A stretch of DNA of 64,000 nt, from contig NZ_CP094975.1 in NCBI RefSeq assembly GCF_023509015.1, forward strand, positions 3,341,501 to 3,405,500. The letters are read 5' to 3'. Within the stretch, counting starts at the first letter, position 1. Each line of letters begins with the position of its first letter. A program made the translations under genes and the position numbers. Below the pieces are notes generated by a model. It did no database searches, was not told the origin of the DNA, and worked only from the letters and a program-made list of their open reading frames with translations. The DNA is from Pseudomonas abieticivorans (lineage in GTDB: Bacteria > Pseudomonadota > Gammaproteobacteria > Pseudomonadales > Pseudomonadaceae). Below are positions 7,096 to 16,611 of the stretch, piece after piece.

Positions 7096-9621
7096 ATGAT
7101 TTCATTGCCGATTGATGCCGTCGTCCCGGCCTTGCGCCAGGCCCTTGCGGCGCGCCACGAAGCCGTCCTCGAAGCCCCGCCCGGCGCGGGCAAGACCACC
7201 CGCGTGCCGCTGGCGCTGCTGGATGAGCCGTGGCTGGCCGGGCAGACCATTCTGATGCTCGAACCAAGGCGCCTGGCCGCGCGCGCAGCGGCCGAGCGGC
7301 TGGCCAGCGAGTTGGGTGAAAAGGTCGGCGAAACCGTGGGCTATCGCATCCGGTTGGAAAGCCGCGTGGGGCCCAATACCCGCATCGAAGTAGTGACCGA
7401 GGGCATCCTCACCCGGCGCTTGCAGGATGACCCGGCGCTGGATGGCGTGGGGCTGGTCATTTTCGACGAATTCCACGAGCGCAGCCTGGACGCCGACCTG
7501 GCGTTGGCATTAAGCCTTAATGGCCGCGAGTTGTTGCGTGATGATCCGCCGCTGAAGATTTTGCTGATGTCGGCCACCCTGGAGGGCGAACGCCTGTCCA
7601 GCCTGCTGAATGACGCCCCGGTGGTGCGCAGCGAAGGCCGCATGTACCCGGTGGCGATGCGCTGGGGCCGGCCGTTCCAGGTGGGCGAATACATCGAGCC
7701 ACGGGTGGTGCAGGCCGTGCTGGAAGCGGTCAACGACGAAACCGGTAGCGTGCTGGTGTTCCTGCCCGGCCAAGCCGAGATCCGCCGTGTGCACCAGCAA
7801 TTGGGCGAGGCACTGGGCGCGCGCGCAGACATCCTGCTTTGCCCCTTGCACGGCGAACTGGACCTAGCGGCGCAGCGTGCGGCCATCGACCCGGCACCAG
7901 TGGGCAAGCGCAAGATCGTGCTGGCCACCAACATCGCCGAAACCAGCCTGACCATCGATGGCGTGCGCGTGGTGGTGGATGCCGGCCTTGCGCGGGTGCC
8001 GCGTTTCGATCCGGGCAACGGCATGACCCGCCTGGATACCCAGCGTATCTCCCGTGCCAGTGCGACCCAACGGGCCGGCCGGGCAGGGCGGCTGGAGCCA
8101 GGCGTATGTTATCGGCTGTGGTCCGAGGCCCAGCATGATCAGTTGGCCGCCTACGGCGCTGCCGAAATCCTGCAGGCTGATCTGGCCGGGCTGGCGTTGC
8201 AACTGACCCGTTGGGGCGTGACGCCCGGCCAGCTCAGTTGGCTGGACCTGCCTCCCACTGCGGCCTATGGCCAAGCACTGGATTTGCTGGTGCGCCTGGG
8301 CGCCGTCAGCGACGCCAAGGCGGTGAGCCTGACCGAGCACGGCCAACGCATGGCGCAGTTGCCAGCGCACCCGCGCATTGCGCACCTGCTGCTGCGTGGC
8401 CATTCCTTCGGCCTGGCAGAGCTTGCGTGTGACGTCGCCGCGCTGTTGGGCGAGCGTGACATCCTGCGCGGCGCCGGCGCCGACCTGCACAGCCGGCTCG
8501 GCTTGGTGTCGGGGGAGCAAAAAGCCCAGCGTGGCGGCCAAGGTGGCGTGCAACGGGTCCGCCAGTTGGCCCGGCAATATCGTGGCTACCTGCGCGGCAA
8601 CGCCAGCAGCCCCGTGGCCGACCCGGACCATCCGCGCTGGCTCGGCGCCCTGTTGGCACTGGCTTATCCCGACCGCGTCGCCCAGCAGCGGCGCGAAGGT
8701 GGCGCCGAGTATCGACTGGCGAATGGCCGGGCAGCGCTGTTCGGCGAAGCCGATGCCTTGATGAAAAACCCTTGGATCGTTATCGCCGACCTGGGCAGCC
8801 GCCAAGGCCAGCGCGAAGAGCGTATCTACCTGGCCAGCGATTTCGACCCGCAGTTGTTCGATACGGTGCTTGCCGAGCAGGTGCGCAACCTGGACTTGCT
8901 GGACTGGGACGAGCGCGAGGGCGTGCTTCGCGCCGAACGGCAGCGCAAAGTGGGCGAACTGATCCTGAGCCGTGAGCCCTTGACCGGGCTCGACGAGTCG
9001 GCGCGTGCGCAGGCCTTGCTCGGCCTGGTGCGGCGCAAGGGCCTTGAACTGTTGCCCTGGACTCCGGAACTGCGCCAATGGCAGGCCCGGGTCATGTTGC
9101 TGCGCGAACTGGACATGGCCAGCCAAGGTAAAAGCGAATGGCCCGAGGTGAGCAACGAGGCCCTGCTCGACACCCTGGAAGACTGGCTGCAGCCCTATCT
9201 GGGCAAAGTCACCCGGCTCAGCCATTTTGCCAACCTGGACTTCTCCTCGATCCTGCGCAACGCCTTGCCGTGGCCGTTGCCGCAGCGTCTGGACGAATGG
9301 GCGCCGCAGCACCTCAGCGTGCCATCCGGCTCCTCGATCCGCCTGGACTACACCGAGCAGCCACCGATTCTGGCCGTGCGCCTGCAAGAGTTGTTCGGCC
9401 TGGCGCAAACTCCACGCATTGCCAATGGCCGGTTGGAAGTGAAGTTGCACCTGCTGTCCCCGGCCCGGAGGCCGGTGCAGGTCACCCAGGACCTGGCCAA
9501 CTTCTGGCGTACCACCTATGCCGAGGTGAAGAAGGACCTGAAGGGGCGCTACCCCAAGCATTATTGGCCGGATGACCCCTTGGTGGCGGAGGCGACGGCT
9601 CGGATCAAACCGCGTAAGTAG
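7096..9621 (+). CDS. hrpB: ATP-dependent helicase HrpB
   Basis: 841 aa from ATG 7096 with GGAG just upstream; a TTG at 7084 is in frame but unnecessary. DEAH-family RNA helicase-like protein: Walker A APPGAGKTTRVP, motif Ia EPRRLAARA, Walker B DEFHERSLD (Phe in place of Ala of DEAH), SAT motif LLMSATLEG, ATNIAETSLTIDG and QRAGRAGR. The HA2 region and the HrpB-specific C-terminal domain (SVPSGSSIRLDY, RPVQVTQDLANFW, GRYPKHYWPDDP) are complete. The precise substrate of HrpB is not settled in the literature I know. Monocistronic, followed by REP sequence. Confidence 0.94.
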   Translation: MISLPIDAVVPALRQALAARHEAVLEAPPGAGKTTRVPLALLDEPWLAGQTILMLEPRRLAARAAAERLASELGEKVGETVGYRIRLESRVGPNTRIEVVTEGILTRRLQDDPALDGVGLVIFDEFHERSLDADLALALSLNGRELLRDDPPLKILLMSATLEGERLSSLLNDAPVVRSEGRMYPVAMRWGRPFQVGEYIEPRVVQAVLEAVNDETGSVLVFLPGQAEIRRVHQQLGEALGARADILLCPLHGELDLAAQRAAIDPAPVGKRKIVLATNIAETSLTIDGVRVVVDAGLARVPRFDPGNGMTRLDTQRISRASATQRAGRAGRLEPGVCYRLWSEAQHDQLAAYGAAEILQADLAGLALQLTRWGVTPGQLSWLDLPPTAAYGQALDLLVRLGAVSDAKAVSLTEHGQRMAQLPAHPRIAHLLLRGHSFGLAELACDVAALLGERDILRGAGADLHSRLGLVSGEQKAQRGGQGGVQRVRQLARQYRGYLRGNASSPVADPDHPRWLGALLALAYPDRVAQQRREGGAEYRLANGRAALFGEADALMKNPWIVIADLGSRQGQREERIYLASDFDPQLFDTVLAEQVRNLDLLDWDEREGVLRAERQRKVGELILSREPLTGLDESARAQALLGLVRRKGLELLPWTPELRQWQARVMLLRELDMASQGKSEWPEVSNEALLDTLEDWLQPYLGKVTRLSHFANLDFSSILRNALPWPLPQRLDEWAPQHLSVPSGSSIRLDYTEQPPILAVRLQELFGLAQTPRIANGRLEVKLHLLSPARRPVQVTQDLANFWRTTYAEVKKDLKGRYPKHYWPDDPLVAEATARIKPRK

Positions 9622-9640
9622 CCTGTAGCGCGGGGTCTTT

Positions 9641-9688
9641 TTCGCGGATGAATCCGCTCCTACAGGGGTAAAAATGCGCCTGTAGGAG
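9641..9688. repeat. REP pair (REPIN), right half split by the IS110 element
   Basis: TTCGCGGATGAATCCGCTCC begins an intact REP at 9641-9665. The inverted partner begins TGTAGGAG at 9681-9688 and resumes after the insertion at 10892 (AGCGGATTGATCCGCGAA). Rejoining at the shared AG gives TGTAGGAGCGGATTGATCCG, a normal REP. Confidence 0.85.
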
Positions 9689-9710
9689 CAACTGTCTTCC
9701 GCCTTAAATT

Positions 9711-9749
9711 TTGATCGCACTGCAAAGCCTTGCTTTGCAGTGCGATCAA
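9711..9749. repeat. perfect 17-bp hairpin in the IS right end
   Basis: Arms 9711-9727 (TTGATCGCACTGCAAAG) and 9733-9749 are exact complements around a 5-nt loop. It starts 6 bp beyond the transposase stop. No T-run follows on the minus strand, so it is not a standard intrinsic terminator. It could block read-through or stabilise the 3' end of the transposase mRNA. Confidence 0.8.
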
Positions 9750-9754
9750 GTCTT

Positions 9755-10696
<942 letters not shown>

Positions 10697-10701
10697 CTAC
10701 A

Positions 10702-10863
10702 CTTGTGAGTGAGAGCGCTCTGGCGTGGCCCACGCTTGTATTCGAGTGGTGCTCGTTCAACTGTTCGGGCTTTATCGCCAGAGTGAAGAGGTGGGTAGCA
10801 GCTTTGCTCCTACACGTGCTTCAAGCACAACGGATTAACAGCTTGCTACTCACCGCTCTCACC
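10702..10863 (-). ncRNA. predicted IS110 bridge RNA
   Basis: Read on the minus strand, the left end folds into two stem-loops. The target loop is closed by the arms at 10840-10854 and 10790-10803. It carries AATCCG (minus strand of 10831-10836), identical to the target 5' of the core, and TGTAGGAGC (minus strand of 10806-10814), complementary to the target 3' of the core. The donor loop is closed by 10776-10785 and 10716-10725. It carries ACAGTTG (minus strand of 10758-10764), identical to the element's right end, and ATACAAGC (minus strand of 10734-10741), complementary to core plus left end. Guide order and strand logic match those described for IS621. Transcript ends are estimated. Confidence 0.8.
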
Positions 10864-10891
10864 TCAAAGTCTAACCACCTCTGCAGATACA

Positions 10892-10950
10892 AGCGGATTG
10901 ATCCGCGAAAAGGCCGCCGCCGCAGTGCGGCCTTCGCGGATAATCCTCGA
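10892..10950. repeat. remainder of the interrupted REP and adjacent palindrome
   Basis: AGCGGATTGATCCGCGAA at 10892-10909 is the distal half of the REP split by the IS. It is followed by a GC-rich hairpin (AAGGCCGC...GCGGCCTT, about 10910-10934) and a degenerate REP end. This separates the IS from the 3' end of the EEP gene. Confidence 0.7.
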
Positions 10951-10967
10951 AAAGAGCACCGCCCAGG

Positions 10968-12062
10968 TCAGGGCGTGGCAGGCGGCGAAGGCAACAAAAA
11001 CCGCGCTACCAGCGGCAAATGGTCGGAAATTTCCAGCGTATCCTCCTGCCTTACCTGCGCCTGCACCCGCTTGATCCGCGGGCTGTACAGCAAATAGTCC
11101 AGGGTGCGCACCGGCCCCTGCACGGCGGGGTCGTTGGGGTAGTGGGTAAACCAGTCTTCGCGGTCCACGCCGCCGGCTTCGCTGTTGCTGGGGATCATCG
11201 GGTAGCGGTCCCACAGCAGGTGCAGGTCGCTGTCGGGCGAGAAGCTGGCCTGGTCGGCTGGCGTCAGGCGGCGGTACTGGCCCAGCGGCAGGGCGTTGAA
11301 GTCGCCGCCGATGATCCACGGGGTACCCTGGCCTTCAAGCGTGTCTACCTGCCAGGCGATCAGCTCGAGCTGTTGGCGTTGGGTGTCGCGGCCGGGGTGG
11401 TAGCGGTCCAGCTGGGTGTTGAGCACGGCCAATTGGCCGCCGTCACGCAGCGGCAGGTAGCTGGTGAGCAAGGCGCGCTTGGGTTCGAAGGGCGTTTGCA
11501 GCGGGTTACCTGGCGCCTGGGGCAATTGCAGGCGCTCGGCCTGTTTGATCTGGAAGCGGCTGAGGGTGACCAGCTTGCGGCCGACGCTGCCGAAGATATG
11601 CCGGCTGGGGATAAAGTCAGCCTTCCACTCGAACGCTTGGGCGGCGCAGGGGTACAGGTCGATCACCCGCTCGCGCAGCAGCGCCAGTTGGTCCTGGTAA
11701 TCGGTGCTCTTGGCGCCTTCGTCGAGTTCTTGCAGCAGCACCACGTCGGGCTCTTCGGCGCGGATCACCCGGGCCACTTCGTCCAGGTTGTACGCCAGGT
11801 CTTGCGGGGTAGGGCGCTCGTCCGGGCCGCTGTTGTCGGCCAGGTCGTACCAGAACACATAGCGTTTGCCGGCCAGGTACTGCACGTTCCAGGTCATCAC
11901 CTTGAGGGCCTGGCCAGGTATAAGCGTGGGCGCCGGGGCGTTGCACAATTGCGTTTGCTGCTCGCGTGGCTCGGGGTGCCAGGTCAGGTTGTAGACCAGC
12001 ACCCAAAGCAGAGCGGCCAGGATCAGCAGTACCAGCAGGGTGTTGCGCAGTCGTCGGGTCAT
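10968..12062 (-). CDS. endonuclease/exonuclease/phosphatase (EEP) family protein, membrane-anchored
   Basis: 364 aa. N-terminal signal anchor at residues ~8-25 (LLVLLILAALLWVLVYNL), then an EEP fold: KVMTWNVQYL (Asn), VVLLQELDE (metal-binding Glu), NTQLDRYHPGRD, GGDFNALP (Asp/Asn) and the terminal SDHLPLVARF (Asp-His). All catalytic positions of the DNase I/phosphatase superfamily are present. Substrates of the family range from DNA to phospholipids and phosphoinositides; none can be assigned. A periplasmic, membrane-tethered catalytic domain is inferred. It follows the yciC-like gene on the same strand by 64 bp. Confidence 0.85.
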   Translation of the reverse strand: MTRRLRNTLLVLLILAALLWVLVYNLTWHPEPREQQTQLCNAPAPTLIPGQALKVMTWNVQYLAGKRYVFWYDLADNSGPDERPTPQDLAYNLDEVARVIRAEEPDVVLLQELDEGAKSTDYQDQLALLRERVIDLYPCAAQAFEWKADFIPSRHIFGSVGRKLVTLSRFQIKQAERLQLPQAPGNPLQTPFEPKRALLTSYLPLRDGGQLAVLNTQLDRYHPGRDTQRQQLELIAWQVDTLEGQGTPWIIGGDFNALPLGQYRRLTPADQASFSPDSDLHLLWDRYPMIPSNSEAGGVDREDWFTHYPNDPAVQGPVRTLDYLLYSPRIKRVQAQVRQEDTLEISDHLPLVARFLLPSPPATP

Positions 12063-12126
12063 CGGCTCGGCTTATGGCTTTGCGTGGGTTGCCCGAGCAT
12101 AACCGAGTGCGAGCCGCGCGCCCACG

Positions 12127-12795
12127 TCATTGCACCTGGCTGGTGGGCGCCTTGTCCATGAATAGCATGTACAGGCGGTACAGCACCACGCTGGTGAACA
12201 GTTGCAGGAAGCCATTGAGGCTGTCCAGCAACAGCGACAGCAGGTTGCCAGGCTCTGGCCAGATCACCCCGCTCAGCAGGTCGATGGCCCACAGCGGCAC
12301 CAGCGCGCCGAGCACGCAGGTCAGGATGCGCCAGAAATGCCCCTGGCTCATGCGAAAGCTCTCGGTCATCGCCGCCATGGGCGTGTAGCCGCGCAGCACC
12401 AGCAGGTATTCGGAAAACACCAGCTTGACCATCACCCACAGCCCTGGCAACACGAACATCGACACGCCCAGCATGATCAGGATGGTGCTCATGGCCGCCA
12501 GCAGCGCAAACATCGGCCACAGGCGCACGGCCATGGCCAGCAGGTCGCGGGTGCGCGGCGAATAGCCGTCGCTGCGCGCATCCAGGAACAGGATCAGCGC
12601 GGCGGTGTACAGCGGGTAGAACAGTAGCCCTGTGACGATGTCATAGACAGGAGAACCGTCCACGCCGACAACGTGGTCCACCACCTGCTTGCTGACGGAT
12701 TCGAGCACCACCAGCGGCAGGCACAGTTGCAGGATCGCCCACAGGTGGCGGCGGAAAAAGTACAACGAGTCGCGCAGGACGCTAAACGGGGTCAT
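12127..12795 (-). CDS. YciC family inner-membrane protein
   Basis: 222 aa from ATG 12795 (MTPFSVLRDSLYFFRRHL); a longer frame upstream adds a non-conserved basic stretch and is rejected. Five or six hydrophobic segments are visible: residues ~18-35, ~55-75, ~88-120 (MFALLAAMSTILIMLGVSMFVLPGLW), ~150-175 and ~190-210. The FVLPGLWVMVKLVFSEYLLV and AMTESFRMSQGHFWRI blocks match the YciC/UPF0259 family, a multipass protein of unknown function. Divergent from the DUF2076 gene across about 200 bp. Confidence 0.85.
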   Translation of the reverse strand: MTPFSVLRDSLYFFRRHLWAILQLCLPLVVLESVSKQVVDHVVGVDGSPVYDIVTGLLFYPLYTAALILFLDARSDGYSPRTRDLLAMAVRLWPMFALLAAMSTILIMLGVSMFVLPGLWVMVKLVFSEYLLVLRGYTPMAAMTESFRMSQGHFWRILTCVLGALVPLWAIDLLSGVIWPEPGNLLSLLLDSLNGFLQLFTSVVLYRLYMLFMDKAPTSQVQ

Positions 12796-12994
12796 CGGTT
12801 GGTATCGCCATGAAAAGCAGGACGACACTTTAGCCGATGACGCAGGCCGGTCCAACCACCGGCTGGGGCGGCAAGCTGAACTAAGTTTCATCTGGCCTGA
12901 TATTGAAACCGGCGCCTGTGCCCCCATTATTTTCCCATGCCCACGCCATCTCGGCGGGGCAGGTGTTTACTACCGGCAATCTAACGAGGTCGCC

Positions 12995-13750
12995 ATGAAC
13001 AGCGAAGAGCAAAACCTGATCGATGGACTGTTTGCACGGCTGAAACAAGCCGAAACGGATTCCGCGCCCCGCGACGCCCAGGCGGATGAGCGGATCAGGG
13101 GGCACGTGGCCGCCCAGCCGGCTGTGCCTTACTACATGGCTCAATCGATTCTGGTCCAGGAAGCGGCGATCAAGCGCCTGGACGAGCAGAACAAAAAACT
13201 GCAGGCCGACCTGAGCCAGGCGCAGGCCCAATTGCAGCAAGCCCAGGCCAACCCGCCGCAGCAGAGCGGCGGCTTTTTGTCGAGCATCTTTGGTGGCAGC
13301 AGCTCGCGCCCCGCAGCGCCAGCGCCTGCGCCGCAGGCTTCCGGCGGCTGGCGTGAACCGGCCGGCAATCAGTACAGCCAACCGGCACCGCCCCCGCAGC
13401 AACCGTACTACGCGCCACCACCGCAGCAGCAAGCGGCGGCACCGGCTGGCGGCGGTTTCATGCGTGGCGCCCTGCAAACCGCAGCGGGCGTGGCCGGCGG
13501 CGTGATGCTGGCTGAAGGCATCAGCAGCCTGTTCCACCACAACTCGCAGCCACAGGAAATCGTCGAGGTGCTCCAGGAGCAGCCCGCGCAACTGGCGGAC
13601 CAGGGCGGTTGGAACAACGGCAACGACGAGCGGTTGAGCAATAACGATTCCTTTGCCGGCAACGACCAGGGCGGCTTCATGGATTCCGACTACAGCGACG
13701 ACAGTGGCGGTGGTGGCGGTTTCTTCGATGACGACGACTCTTTTGTCTAA
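12995..13750 (+). CDS. DUF2076 domain-containing protein
   Basis: 251 aa from ATG 12995 (MNSEEQNLIDGLF). An ordered N-terminal helical part (residues 1-85, with QAAIKR/LDEQNKKLQADLSQAQAQLQQAQ forming a coiled coil) leads to a Pro/Gln/Ala-rich middle (FLSSIFGG, then a PPPQQPYYAPPPQQQ-like tract). A small Gly/Ala hydrophobic segment (GGFMRGALQTAAGVAGGVMLAEGI) and an acidic Asp/Ser/Gly-rich end (YSDDSGGGGGFFDDDDSF) complete it. This is the standard DUF2076 layout; no enzymatic motif or signal peptide is seen. Function unknown. Confidence 0.85.
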   Translation: MNSEEQNLIDGLFARLKQAETDSAPRDAQADERIRGHVAAQPAVPYYMAQSILVQEAAIKRLDEQNKKLQADLSQAQAQLQQAQANPPQQSGGFLSSIFGGSSSRPAAPAPAPQASGGWREPAGNQYSQPAPPPQQPYYAPPPQQQAAAPAGGGFMRGALQTAAGVAGGVMLAEGISSLFHHNSQPQEIVEVLQEQPAQLADQGGWNNGNDERLSNNDSFAGNDQGGFMDSDYSDDSGGGGGFFDDDDSFV

Positions 13751-13764
13751 GCCCTGCTGACCTC

Positions 13765-13786
13765 GGCCCGCAAGCTCTTGCGGGCC
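13765..13786 (+). terminator. hairpin after DUF2076 gene
   Basis: GGCCCGCAAG (13765-13774) and CTTGCGGGCC (13777-13786) form a perfect 10-bp stem 14 bp beyond the stop. The T-run comes only after a further ~15 nt, so termination efficiency is uncertain. Confidence 0.5.
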
Positions 13787-13873
13787 ACTTAGCACCGCGT
13801 TTTTCACAGCAAGCCGCTTCGGGCTGGCATACTGGGCGCCTTATCAGCGCCAGTGGCGCCCCGAGGACGTGCG

Positions 13874-14353
13874 GTGAAAAGAATCGCGGTGTTTGCCGAT
13901 GTACAAAACCTCTATTACACCGTGCGCCAGGCCTATGGTTGCCATTTCAACTATGCCGCCTTGTGGGCTGACATCAGCAAGCAGGGGCAGATCGTCGAGG
14001 CGTATGCGTACGCCATCGATCGCGGTGACAGCAAACAGCAGCAATTCCAGCAGATCCTGCGCAACCTGGGTTTCACGGTAAAACTCAAACCGTACATCCA
14101 GCGCAGCGACGGCTCGGCCAAGGGCGATTGGGACGTAGGCATTACCCTGGACATCATGGATGCCGCCGACCACGTCGATGAAGTGGTGCTGGCCTCCGGC
14201 GATGGCGATTTTGACATGCTGCTGGACCGTATCATCGCCAAGCACGGCGTACAGGCCGTGGCCTATGGCGTGCCGGGGCTTACCGCCAACTCGCTGATCC
14301 GTGCCGCCAGCCGCTACGTGCCGATCGAAGGCGCGTTGTTGTTGAAGAATTGA
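13874..14353 (+). CDS. NYN domain (LabA/DUF88) nuclease-like protein
   Basis: 159 aa from GTG 13874, chosen for GAGGA 5-6 bp upstream and because VKRIAVFADVQNLYY begins the domain. PIN-like NYN fold: FADVQNLYY with the first acidic residue, KGDWDVGITLDIM with paired Asp, and VVLASGDGDFDMLLDRI with the Asp cluster; the C-terminal part reads GVPGLTANSLIRAASRYVPIE. Conserved acidic residues fit a metal-dependent RNase. The exonuclease gene follows after 16 bp on the same strand, so both probably act on nucleic acids from one mRNA. Confidence 0.85.
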   Translation: MKRIAVFADVQNLYYTVRQAYGCHFNYAALWADISKQGQIVEAYAYAIDRGDSKQQQFQQILRNLGFTVKLKPYIQRSDGSAKGDWDVGITLDIMDAADHVDEVVLASGDGDFDMLLDRIIAKHGVQAVAYGVPGLTANSLIRAASRYVPIEGALLLKN

Positions 14354-14369
14354 ACGTATTGGAGCTGTT

Positions 14370-14978
14370 GTGGAACGTATAGCCGTCATCGACTTCGAGA
14401 CCACCGGGATTTCCCCCGGTGCCTATTGCCGTGCCACCGAAATCGCCGTGGTGATGCTCGAGCGCGGGCAAATCGTCGGCCGTTATCAGAGCCTGATGAA
14501 CGCCGGCGTGGCGGTGCCGGCATTCGTCGCCAGCCTGACCGGCATCACCACCGCCATGGTGCGCAGTGCACCACCGGCCACCCAGGTGATGAACGAAGTG
14601 GCCGAGTTCGTCGGCGATACGCCGCTGCTGGCGCACAACGCTTCGTTCGACCAGAAGTTCTGGGACTTCGAGCTGGGCCTGATCCGCCGCAACCGCGTGC
14701 AAAGCTTCGCCTGTTCTATGCTGCTGGCTCGGCGCTTGATGCCGGCGGCGCCCAACCACAAGCTCGGCACCCTGACCCGCTACGCCAACCTGCCCAACAC
14801 CGGCCAGGCCCACCGGGCCATGGCCGACGCCGAGATGGCCGCCAACCTGGCGCAGCATCTGGCCGGTGAGTTGCGCGGTCGGCATGGCTTGAGCGAAGTG
14901 TCGCACCAGTTGTTCTGTACTTTGCAGAAGGTGCCGGCGGCGAAGATGGCCGAGGCGTTGAGGCGGCATCGAGGGTAG
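14370..14978 (+). CDS. DnaQ-type 3'-5' exonuclease domain protein
   Basis: 202 aa from a GTG start with GGAG 5 bp upstream. DEDDh exonuclease: Exo I AVIDFETTGISPG (Asp/Glu), Exo II LAHNASFDQKF (Asp), and Exo III HRAMADAEMAANL (His/Asp). It is a single-domain protein close to the proofreading epsilon subunit family and to RNase T-like exonucleases, but lacks the epsilon C-terminal alpha-binding tail. It could trim DNA or RNA 3' ends. Probably in one operon with the preceding NYN protein. Confidence 0.87.
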   Translation: MERIAVIDFETTGISPGAYCRATEIAVVMLERGQIVGRYQSLMNAGVAVPAFVASLTGITTAMVRSAPPATQVMNEVAEFVGDTPLLAHNASFDQKFWDFELGLIRRNRVQSFACSMLLARRLMPAAPNHKLGTLTRYANLPNTGQAHRAMADAEMAANLAQHLAGELRGRHGLSEVSHQLFCTLQKVPAAKMAEALRRHRG

Positions 14979-15033
14979 CGGTTGTTCACTGAGAGAGGGC
15001 TGAAAGCAGATTGCATTCACAACTCGGTCAGTC

Positions 15034-15054
15034 CCCTCTCCCCTCGGGAGAGGG
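15034..15054. repeat. CCCTCTCCC-type intergenic palindrome
   Basis: Perfect 9-bp arms CCCTCTCCC (15034-15042) and GGGAGAGGG (15046-15054), followed by CTAGGGTGAGGGC. This is a widespread intergenic repeat type, lying between the convergent exonuclease and Lrp genes. It may act as a bidirectional terminator. Confidence 0.6.
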
Positions 15055-15072
15055 CTAGGGTGAGGGCAAGCC

Positions 15073-15516
15073 TTACCGCGAAAGCTGCTCCAGCGGCACC
15101 CGAGGCTCTATGGCGCTGGACAGCACAATCGACGTTTTGCTGAACCCCAGCCGCGCCACTTTATCGATCAGCACCTCAAGCTCCGGCATCGACCCCACCG
15201 CCGCGCGCATGAACACGCAGGAATCGCCGGTCACCCGGTAGCATTCCAATATTTGTGGGATTTGCGTCAGGTCGTCGTAGGCTTTTTGGTTGCCGTGCTG
15301 GGCCAAGCGCAATTCGATTACGCACTGGATCGGCAAACCAATCTTGCTCAAGTCGACCTGGGCCTGGTAACCGGTGATCACGCCGCTGGATTCAAGCTTG
15401 GCCACCCGCTCGGCCACGGCAGGGGCAGACAGGTTGACCTTGCGCGCCAGTTCGGCGAATGAGGCACGGCCGTTGGCCAACAGTTCGCGCAGCAGAATTT
15501 GATCGTATTTATCCAT
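15073..15516 (-). CDS. Lrp/AsnC family transcriptional regulator
   Basis: 147 aa. Winged-helix N-terminus (MDKYDQILLRELLANGRASFAEL split by the turn into LSAPAVAERVAKLESSGVI) and a RAM domain (ECYRVTGDSCVFMRAAVGSM, TSIVLSSAIEPRVPL). It is transcribed divergently from the yedA-like exporter with 156 bp between the starts, a typical arrangement in which an Lrp protein controls a neighbouring amino-acid exporter. That intergenic stretch is AT-rich and could hold operator sites. Confidence 0.9.
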   Translation of the reverse strand: MDKYDQILLRELLANGRASFAELARKVNLSAPAVAERVAKLESSGVITGYQAQVDLSKIGLPIQCVIELRLAQHGNQKAYDDLTQIPQILECYRVTGDSCVFMRAAVGSMPELEVLIDKVARLGFSKTSIVLSSAIEPRVPLEQLSR

Positions 15517-15672
15517 CGCCTGGTTTCCCCTGTTTGGAAAACATAGATTACTGGATCTATTACTTTGTTTTACAAGGTTTGCAGGCGCTATTACGCGGTG
15601 TTCGGTCTTATTTTTTAACGCCTGCCTTACTAAACTAACGCTACCAACAAGATCTGTTTCAGAGTCATTCCA

Positions 15673-16572
15673 ATGCCTGCCTCCCCGCGCTTCCCTTTGC
15701 TATTGATCGGCTCCTTCCTGGCGTTGTACCTGGTGTGGGGGTCTACCTACCTGTTCATTCGGATTGGCGTGGCGTCCTGGCCGCCGATGCTGATGGCGGG
15801 TATCCGCTTCATGGTCGCAGGGTCGTTGTTGTATGCCTTCTTGCGCTGGCGTGGCGCGCCGGCACCCACCTGGCAGCAATGGAAGGCGGCCGGTTGCATT
15901 GGCTTTTTGCTGCTCAGTTGCGGCAATGGCGGGGTCACGGTGGCGGAGCACGCGGGTGTGGCTTCCGGCGTGGCAGCACTGGCCGTGGCCACGGTGCCGC
16001 TGTTCACCTTGCTGTTCAGCCTGTGGTTCGGCCACCGCAATACCCGGCTGGAATGGGCAGGCATCCTGCTCGGCCTGGTCGGTATCGGTTTGCTCAACCT
16101 GGGCTCAAACCTTCAATCCAGCCCGATGGGTTCGGCGTTGATCCTGTTCGCCGCCGCCTCCTGGGCCTTCGGCTCGGTGTGGAGCAAGAAATTGCCGCTG
16201 CCCCAGGGCGCCATGGCCAGCGCCGCGCAGATGCTGGTGGGCGGTGCAGTGTTGTTGCTGGGCAGCCTGGTCAGTGGTGAACGCATGACGGCGATGCCAA
16301 CCGCAGCCGGGTGGGGCGCGCTGGCCTATCTGATATTTTTTGGCTCGATCCTGGCGTTCAGCGCCTACATGTACCTGCTCAAGCACGTGCGCCCGGCAGC
16401 CGCGACCAGCTATGCCTACGTCAACCCGGCGGTGGCGGTGTTGTTGGGCATCGCCTTTGCCGGTGAAACCGTCGGCCCGGCCGAGTGCCTGGCCATGGCG
16501 GTGATCATTGGCGCCGTGGTATTGATCGGCCTGCCGCAATGGCGCAAGCAGGAAGGGGCGCTGACAAGGTAA
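15673..16572 (+). CDS. yedA: DMT superfamily drug/metabolite exporter, YedA-like
   Basis: 299 aa with ten hydrophobic segments in two EamA repeats (about residues 8-145 and 155-290). LYLVWGSTYLFIRIGV at the start and YAYVNPAVAVLLGIAFAGE in helix 8-9 match YedA and related exporters. It would extrude small metabolites or amino acids across the inner membrane. Control by the divergent Lrp regulator is suggested by position only. Confidence 0.87.
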   Translation: MPASPRFPLLLIGSFLALYLVWGSTYLFIRIGVASWPPMLMAGIRFMVAGSLLYAFLRWRGAPAPTWQQWKAAGCIGFLLLSCGNGGVTVAEHAGVASGVAALAVATVPLFTLLFSLWFGHRNTRLEWAGILLGLVGIGLLNLGSNLQSSPMGSALILFAAASWAFGSVWSKKLPLPQGAMASAAQMLVGGAVLLLGSLVSGERMTAMPTAAGWGALAYLIFFGSILAFSAYMYLLKHVRPAAATSYAYVNPAVAVLLGIAFAGETVGPAECLAMAVIIGAVVLIGLPQWRKQEGALTR

Positions 16573-16611
16573 ACTGCGCGCATTGCAGAACTTATCTTGA
16601 CGGTACCCCCC

